A stretch of DNA of 64,000 bases, taken from the NCBI RefSeq assembly GCF_900113685.1, contig NZ_FOQG01000009.1:62001-126000 (forward strand). The letters are read 5' to 3'. A program made the translations under genes and the position numbers. The notes beneath the pieces are model-generated. The model searched no databases. It saw nothing but the letters and a program-made list of their open reading frames with translations, and was not told the DNA's origin. Origin of the DNA: Nocardioides psychrotolerans. Its GTDB lineage: Bacteria; Actinomycetota; Actinomycetes; Propionibacteriales; Nocardioidaceae. Of this stretch, positions 59,735-64,000 are shown piece by piece; position 1 is the stretch's first letter; each line of letters begins with the position of its first letter.

Positions 59735-59862
59735 AAACGTGCAGGTCAGCGCCTGAGAGTCACGGCCGGCCCTCACAGTGCCCTCACCAGCGCCAAGGAC
59801 CTCAGCCGCGCTGACGCGTTCCGAACCCGGCTCTCGGCGTTGGGCCACAGGTGTGCGTACGT
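59726..59862 (-). pseudogene. 3' end stub of a second tyrosine integrase
   Basis: On the minus strand, TYAHLWPNAESRVRNASA matches the active-site end of the island integrase (TYAHLWPTAEDRTRRAAE), at 59862 downward. A frameshift follows and the continuation (EVLGAGEGTVRAGRDSQALT) ends with a TGA at 59726-59728, inside the attachment core. The rest of the gene is absent. An integrase ending in its own core is the usual layout of pSAM2-like elements. Confidence 0.65.
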
Positions 59863-60032
59863 CGCCGGAGGAGTCGCCTAGGCTCCCCGGTATGAGCGCG
59901 GTTCGCCGACGCCAAGCGCCTGGCGGGGTCGAAGCCGCGGGGGACGTGGCCACCCGAGTTCGTCGGCATGATCAAGGGCGGCCCTTCTGACGGATCGACC
60001 GCCGTCGGCCGAGGCGGCGTATCGTGATGGGC

Positions 60033-60245
60033 ATGGTGAACCCCGCTCTCCAGTCAGCGATCGAGGCGATGAGCCTCGATGAGCGCTTGGAGCTGGTCGA
60101 GTACATCGAGGGCACGGTTCCGGTCGCCGTGACCGAGCGGCAGAAGGCCACGATCCGGTCTCGTGCCGCCGAGCTTGAGGCCGACCCGTCGATCGGCCTG
60201 TCCTGGGGCGAACTCAAGGCGCGGCTCGCCGCCCGTCGGGCGTGA
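60033..60245 (+). CDS. Addiction-module antitoxin (TIGR02574/PF09720 type)
   Basis: The 70-residue protein MVNPALQSAIEAMSLDERLE has the family pattern, and ends with ELEADPSIGLSWGELKARLA. Such antitoxins pair with RelE/ParE toxins. Start codons at 60024, 60027 and 60033 are possible. The stop overlaps the toxin start (4-bp overlap). Confidence 0.85.
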   Translation: MVNPALQSAIEAMSLDERLELVEYIEGTVPVAVTERQKATIRSRAAELEADPSIGLSWGELKARLAARRA

Positions 60246-60559
60246 CCCTTCGACCAGTGGTCTTCCACCCCGGTGTGGAGGACGACCTCGCCTCGATCTA
60301 TGAGCACTACGAGGCGTTCGATTCGTCACTCCCCGGACGGTTCGAGGCCCGCCTTGATGATCAGGTCGAGCGCATCGAGATGTTCCCCGAGTCGGGAGCA
60401 GTCCTGTTTGAGCCTTACCGCCGCGTCCTGCTGAAGCGGTTCCCGTACATGGCCGTCTACGTCGTGCGCAACGACCGGATCGACGTGCTTGCCGTGATCG
60501 GTGTCCGACGAGATCCGGAGTCGATCGAGGCGGCAGTCTCCGGGCGAGGCGATGAGTAG
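60242..60559 (+). CDS. ParE/RelE-family toxin
   Basis: The 105-residue protein has FHPGVEDDLASIYEHYEAFD, FEARLDDQVERIEMFP and a C-terminal KRFPYMAVYVVRNDRIDVLA followed by VIGVRRDP. This is the type II toxin fold, acting on gyrase or mRNA. GTG is the start. It is the second gene of the pair and looks intact. Confidence 0.85.
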   Translation: MTLRPVVFHPGVEDDLASIYEHYEAFDSSLPGRFEARLDDQVERIEMFPESGAVLFEPYRRVLLKRFPYMAVYVVRNDRIDVLAVIGVRRDPESIEAAVSGRGDE

Positions 60560-60600
60560 GTCCTCCGTCCTCTCGTTGCCCTCAATCTGCCGCCCCTTCG

Positions 60601-60830
60601 GTCCGTACAGACTCCGCAAGTAATTCAGCGGGATGGTGGGAACTCGACGTCGGGCGTCGGACCACGGAGATGAGCGAAGGGTCCGTACGCCGGGTCCGTG
60701 AGGCGCACACGGTCGTTGTGCTGCTTGCTGGTCGGACGCCGCCCGACGTCCGCAAGTAGCCTGCAAGAAGTCCAGCCGAGGCCGACGATCGTCCGCGACG
60801 CCCGACCGTCCCGAGAACGCGCGGGTGCCG
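60601..60830. repeat. Two further arm-type repeats outside the right core
   Basis: GTCCGTA/CTCCGCA (60601-60618) and GTCCGCA/GCCTGCA (60748-60765) repeat the 11-bp-spaced pattern. The stretch after the second, GAAGTCCAGCCGAGGCCGAC onwards, is like that after 59590 and runs to about 60825. No gene is seen between 60560 and 60841. Confidence 0.6.
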
Positions 60831-60841
60831 TTGACCGTCGA

Positions 60842-60878
60842 TATAATGGAGGATAATCTCAGTTATATGAGAACTGAG
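60842..60878 (+). promoter_or_regulatory. Promoter and inverted-repeat operator over the nucleotidyltransferase start
   Basis: TATAAT (60842-60847) is a consensus -10. CTCAGTT (60858-60864) and AACTGAG (60872-60878) form a perfect 7-bp inverted repeat with the ATG at 60867 in its loop. Binding by the HTH of the encoded protein would repress its own gene. Confidence 0.6.
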
Positions 60879-61451
60879 GCGCCACTCCTCGCTCCGATCT
60901 TCCGGTCGGAGGGTCAGGCGCGACTGCTCTCCACCTTGTTGCTCACCGGCGAGGAACTGAGCGTCACCGATCTGGCCAAACGGGCCGGCCTGGCTTACCC
61001 GACCGCGCACCGTGAGGTCGCGCGCCTGGTGGGTGCCGGCATCCTGAGCGAGCGACAGGTGGGCCGCACGAGGCTGATCCGCGGCAACGCCGAGAGTCCG
61101 CTGGTAAACCCCTTGCGCGAGATCCTCACGATCGCGACCGGCCCGGTGGTGATCCTCGCCGAGGAGCTTGCCCGCATCGACGGGATCGAGTCGGCGTTCC
61201 TCTACGGCTCCTTCGCTGCGCGGATGCTCGGGGAGGCCGGTCCGGCACCGCACGACATTGACGTCATGGTGCTCGGTGAGCCCGACGTGGACGCGGTCTA
61301 CGAGGCGTGCACCCGGATCGAGGCCGCGGTGCACCGTCCCGTGAACCCGACGATCCTCACCCCTGAGGAGTTCGCCGTGCGCTCCGGATTCCTGGACAAC
61401 GTGCGCAGCGGCAAGGTTGTCGCCGTGATCGGGGAGCTGCCGTGGCGCTGA
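60867..61451 (+). CDS. HTH-nucleotidyltransferase protein of an MNT-HEPN module
   Basis: The 194-residue protein has an N-terminal winged HTH (SVTDLAKRAGLAYPTAHREV) and a C-terminal minimal nucleotidyltransferase domain with FLYGSFAARML and HDIDVMVLG, the GS and DxD motifs. MNT proteins act as antitoxins that AMPylate the HEPN toxin. ATG at 60867 is the likely start; 60846 is possible. It overlaps the HEPN gene by 10 bp. Confidence 0.8.
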   Translation: MRTEAPLLAPIFRSEGQARLLSTLLLTGEELSVTDLAKRAGLAYPTAHREVARLVGAGILSERQVGRTRLIRGNAESPLVNPLREILTIATGPVVILAEELARIDGIESAFLYGSFAARMLGEAGPAPHDIDVMVLGEPDVDAVYEACTRIEAAVHRPVNPTILTPEEFAVRSGFLDNVRSGKVVAVIGELPWR

Positions 61452-61900
61452 CCCCGCTCACCCGCGTCCAGCAGGCGACGGTCCTCGCCTTGGTCGAGGC
61501 GCGACGTCTCGATGTCGTGCCCGCAGACGTCGCGCGTGCGACCTCGTTTCTGCGCCAGGCCGAGGAGCGACTGAACCAACTGCCGCTGCTCACCAGTGTC
61601 GTCGTCAGGTACGGCATCGCCTACGACGCCTGTCACGACACGGGTGAGGCCCTGCTGGCGGCGTACGGCTTCCGGACGACCAACGGGCCCGGCCAACACG
61701 ATGCGCTCGGCCGGTATCTGCGTGCCGTCTTCGACAAACCGCCCGCGAAAAGGGCGGCGCAAGAGTTCGACCGCCTGCGACGCGCTCGCAACCAGGACCG
61801 CTACGAGGCGAGGCCGGTGGGTGCCGCGGCGACCGAGAAGGCCGAGCAGGTCGCTCGGACGCTGTTCGACGCCGCCCTCGTCAGAGGGCTCTCGTCGTGA
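61442..61900 (+). CDS. HEPN-domain toxin partner
   Basis: The 152-residue all-helical protein has RRARNQDRYEAR near the C-terminus, which resembles the HEPN R-x4-6-H/Y motif with Tyr. The N-terminal part shows ATVLALVEARRLDVVPAD. Position after an MNT gene supports the HEPN call, an RNase toxin. The GTG start overlaps the upstream stop. Confidence 0.7.
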   Translation: MALTPLTRVQQATVLALVEARRLDVVPADVARATSFLRQAEERLNQLPLLTSVVVRYGIAYDACHDTGEALLAAYGFRTTNGPGQHDALGRYLRAVFDKPPAKRAAQEFDRLRRARNQDRYEARPVGAAATEKAEQVARTLFDAALVRGLSS

Positions 61901-61970
61901 TCGCCCAGCTGGTCGGCGGTACGCCCGGAAGTGACTGTCCGGGTCTCGCTGTTGCCGGGCAATCTGAGGG

Positions 61971-62060
61971 CATGGTGAATCCGGCCCTGCATCAGCCATC
62001 GAGGTCACCGAGGAGCAGCTTGGGCTCGACCAGTTGTCGCAACGAACCTCGCGTTGAGGG
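61971..62060 (+). pseudogene. Remnant of a second antitoxin gene
   Basis: ATGGTGAATCCGGCCCTGCA is like the start of the antitoxin at 60033 (MVNPAL). After a frameshift the sequence reads AIEVTEEQLGLDQLSQ, a weak match to AIEAMSLDERLELVEY. It stops early and has no toxin partner. Confidence 0.4.
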
Positions 62061-62065
62061 TCCGT

Positions 62066-62665
62066 CTACTCCTCCCGAACCGTCACCGCCGCCATCGACT
62101 GTCGCCCGTAGACCCAGCAGATGAGTTCAGTGGGCGCGCCGCTGACGACGACCTCGGGACGGCCACGGCCGGATGCAGCCCGGCGACCGTCGGGGTGCTC
62201 CAGGACCAGACCGGCCGGTAGCCGCCGTCGTAGGGCCCTGGCGGCGGCGCGGGTCCGCAGCCAGAGCGCTTCCTGCAGCTCATCGTCAGGAGCCGGCTGG
62301 AGGACGCCGTGAGGGCGGGCCACATCCTGGGTGTGGACGTAGTACTCGCCCAGTGCGTGGCGGTGGTCCTCCCAGCGATCCAGGGGCATGCAGGCGATGG
62401 CACCCGACTCCGAGCGGAGCTGGTCGATGAGATCTCCGTAAGGCCACCGGCGACGGATCCGTTCAGCGCGCTGTCTCGTGAGCGGGGCGAGCAGAGGCAC
62501 GACCATGCCTGCCCAGGCCAGCGGCTCGCGTTTGATCAGCAACAGGTGGAGCGCAAGGTCGTGCGCGGACCAGCCTGCACACAGTGTCGCCGCGCCCGGA
62601 TCCACAGCGGCCAGCGCATCGCAGCAGCGCTGGAGCTGGCGGTCTCTGATGTCGGCGGTGCTCAC
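62066..62665 (-). CDS. TIGR03085-type DinB/MDMPI family protein
   Basis: The 199-residue protein has LCAGWSAHDLALHLLLIKRE, with a His in the place of the metal site, ALGEYYVHTQDVARPHG and a C-terminal VVVSGAPTELICWVYGR. This is the mycothiol-linked DinB-like superfamily of actinobacteria, some members of which are thiol-dependent enzymes. The GTG at 62665 gives a normal N-terminus. Function is unknown. Confidence 0.75.
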   Translation of the reverse strand: MSTADIRDRQLQRCCDALAAVDPGAATLCAGWSAHDLALHLLLIKREPLAWAGMVVPLLAPLTRQRAERIRRRWPYGDLIDQLRSESGAIACMPLDRWEDHRHALGEYYVHTQDVARPHGVLQPAPDDELQEALWLRTRAAARALRRRLPAGLVLEHPDGRRAASGRGRPEVVVSGAPTELICWVYGRQSMAAVTVREE

Positions 62666-62725
62666 CCCTCGATCTTGGCAGCCGCCCGCGGATCTCTTGC
62701 TCCTGACGTGACGTGAGGTCCTCAC

Positions 62726-63080
62726 GTGAGAGGCATGACCAGCCCTGCCCCCGACAAGTGTTGGGGCATCGGCGACGTTGCCCGACGTACCGGTGTCACC
62801 GAACGCACCCTGCGCTACTACGAGGAGCTCGGCCTCCTGGCTCCGGTCCGCGGTGCCGGCGGCCGACGCCGGTACGACGGCCGCACCCTCGATCGGCTCT
62901 ACCGAATCCGGCTGTTCCGTAGCTGGGCACCCCTGTGGCCGACGTCAACCCCGATGCAGACGACCTGCGAGAGCTGACCGGCCCCCGAGCACCGGATGGT
63001 CTCACCGCTCACCGAGCTCGACGAACCGGAGATCCCATGGCCCAGGTGACTCCCTACCTCTGCGTCTTCTCGTTGCTCTG
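62726..63080 (+). pseudogene. MerR-family regulator with a frameshift
   Basis: An intact MerR HTH (IGDVARRTGVTERTLRYYEE, GLLAPVRG, RRRYDGRTLDRLYRIRLF) is followed by a frame change near 62925. The natural continuation VADVNPDADDLRELTG is in another frame. The short product stops at 62977. The effector domain is missing or degraded. Confidence 0.65.
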
Positions 63081-63245
63081 AGTGGCACGTCTTCAGGATC
63101 CTCGAGGCCTCACCCAGCCACCGGCTCTGATCGCGCGCGTTTCGTCCCGCCTCGTCGGGACCATGGACCCTGATGACGAGGCGCGGTGCGCTGCAGGCTG
63201 GACGTGAGAGACCGATCGGTCCCTCAGTCATTGAGGAGTCCAGAC

Positions 63246-63443
63246 ATGAACACGACCACGCTCGTCGCCCTGCCTTTCGCGCTCGGCCTGCTGATCGCCC
63301 TACCCGGTGCCGCCCAGGCGGAACCGGCGCCGGGCGACTTCGGCCAGCACGTGTCTTCCTGCGCGCAGACCATGGGACTGAGTGGCGACCACAATCCGGG
63401 CGTCCATCGGGGGGCCCATGACTGGGACGGCATGCCCTGTTGA
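63246..63443 (+). CDS. Small secreted protein
   Basis: The 65-residue protein has a Sec signal peptide (VALPFALGLLIALPGAAQA, cleavage likely after AQA). The mature peptide of about 40 residues has QHVSSCAQTMGLSGDHNPG and ends in DGMPC, with two cysteines. Similar peptides occur in actinobacteria with no known function. GAGGAG lies before the ATG. Confidence 0.65.
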   Translation: MNTTTLVALPFALGLLIALPGAAQAEPAPGDFGQHVSSCAQTMGLSGDHNPGVHRGAHDWDGMPC

Positions 63444-63497
63444 GCCGTCGGACGCGCAGCGCTGCGACGTCAGGTCGCAGCGCTGCGAGGTCAGACG

Positions 63498-64000
63498 TCA
63501 GGCCGGCGCAACCACCTGGTGGCGCTGAGCAAGCCAGGCGACGACCGGGTAGCCCGTGACGAGGCCGAGCATGATGCCGACCTGCATGAGGAACCAGAAA
63601 GTTCCGTCGCTGGCCGGTGGCATGAACTCGTTGAAGTGCAGCAGGAGCATCCAGCCGCCCATGCCGATGTCGAACGCCAACACCGTCAGGATCGCTGCTG
63701 CGGCGGCCGCCCTGAGCGGGGTCGGGGTGCCGGAGCCGTGGCGAGCAGACGCGCGTTCGTAGGCGAACAGAAACGTCATGGCGAGCAACCCGATGACGAT
63801 GATCATGACCCACAGGTTGATCCCGGCGATGGTGAGGCCTGAGGCGATCACCAGGGGAACCCCGACGAGGTGCGCCACGGCCGAGGCCCCGCCCCCGGGA
63901 AGTCCAGCGACGGCGACGGGCTGCGGGCCGGAGGCCGGGTTGGTTGCCTCGTACGACGTGGTCGTGGCGGTGGTGCGCGGTGTGCGCCCGTGCCTGGCGT
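63498..64000 (-). CDS. DUF4396-like membrane protein (N-terminus outside window)
   Basis: The frame is open to the window edge, so at least 166 residues are coded; a GTG at 63878 is internal. The visible N-terminal part is His/Thr-rich (ARHGRTPRTTATTTSYEAT), then GPQPVAVAGLPGGGASAVAH. Four membrane helices follow, such as LWVMIIVIGLLAMTFLFAY and LMQVGIMLGLVTGYPVVAWL. This resembles DUF4396. Function is unknown. Confidence 0.65.
   Translation of the reverse strand, partial: ARHGRTPRTTATTTSYEATNPASGPQPVAVAGLPGGGASAVAHLVGVPLVIASGLTIAGINLWVMIIVIGLLAMTFLFAYERASARHGSGTPTPLRAAAAAAILTVLAFDIGMGGWMLLLHFNEFMPPASDGTFWFLMQVGIMLGLVTGYPVVAWLAQRHQVVAPA

Noticed and set aside
59880..60005. Reading FADAKRLAGSKPRGTW followed by PPEFVGMIKGG on the + strand
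   Set aside because: It looks protein-like, perhaps an antitoxin end, but has a stop directly upstream and no start; not enough to call.

Overview
The window is high-GC actinobacterial chromosome. The gene families (class I PhaC, YchF, IspH, a TIGR03085-type protein) and codon use suggest a Nocardioides-like member of the Propionibacteriales. The genus is an inference; no rRNA or tRNA was seen.

Positions 1-15402 are ordinary core chromosome. They hold the end of a molybdate uptake locus (modA with a HTH-TOBE regulator), xseB-xseA, ispH, a YciO protein, rmuC, a small toxin-antitoxin pair, xthA, a polyhydroxyalkanoate operon (phaC, depolymerase-like hydrolase, acyl-CoA dehydrogenase, cysteine-desulfurase-like protein), and ychF.

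A 17-bp sequence covering the last codons of ychF (15384-15400) recurs at 59718-59734. Between the copies lie a tyrosine integrase, an excisionase-like protein, a MobF relaxase-helicase, an IetAS-type AAA ATPase plus subtilase pair, insertion sequences and gene fragments. I read 15401-59717 as a mobilizable genomic island of about 44 kb inserted in the 3' end of ychF. Right of the second copy there is a broken integrase 3' end and more copies of the same 11-bp-period repeat, which suggests a second related element was once stacked at this site.

The island cargo (about 25250-57890) is a coherent catabolic region. It encodes a LIV-type ABC transporter, a flavin monooxygenase of the FMO/Baeyer-Villiger type, a phosphotriesterase-like lactonase, an acyl-CoA ligase overlapping an aminoglycoside-phosphotransferase-like kinase, an ACAD10/11-type acyl-CoA dehydrogenase, and a second acyl-CoA dehydrogenase. 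It also encodes a thiolase homologue without the nucleophilic cysteine together with DUF35 and MaoC partners, two class III CoA-transferases, SDRs, enoyl-CoA hydratases, a thiolase, and the fused B12-dependent mutase IcmF. My working hypothesis is growth on a branched or cyclic ketone/lactone, perhaps terpenoid: ketone to lactone, to 4-hydroxyacyl-CoA, to enoyl-CoA, retro-aldol cleavage at a tertiary carbon, and isobutyryl-CoA rearrangement. Regulators of the GntR, TetR and MarR families are present, and I see three sets of shared operator or promoter boxes.

The right side (57892-63100) is a graveyard: an SDR cut by an IS3 remnant and pieces of a lipoprotein, a GntR regulator and a ParE toxin. 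Intact defence-type modules follow: a ParE-like toxin-antitoxin pair and a nucleotidyltransferase-HEPN pair. The window ends with a secreted small protein and a DUF4396 membrane protein cut by the edge.
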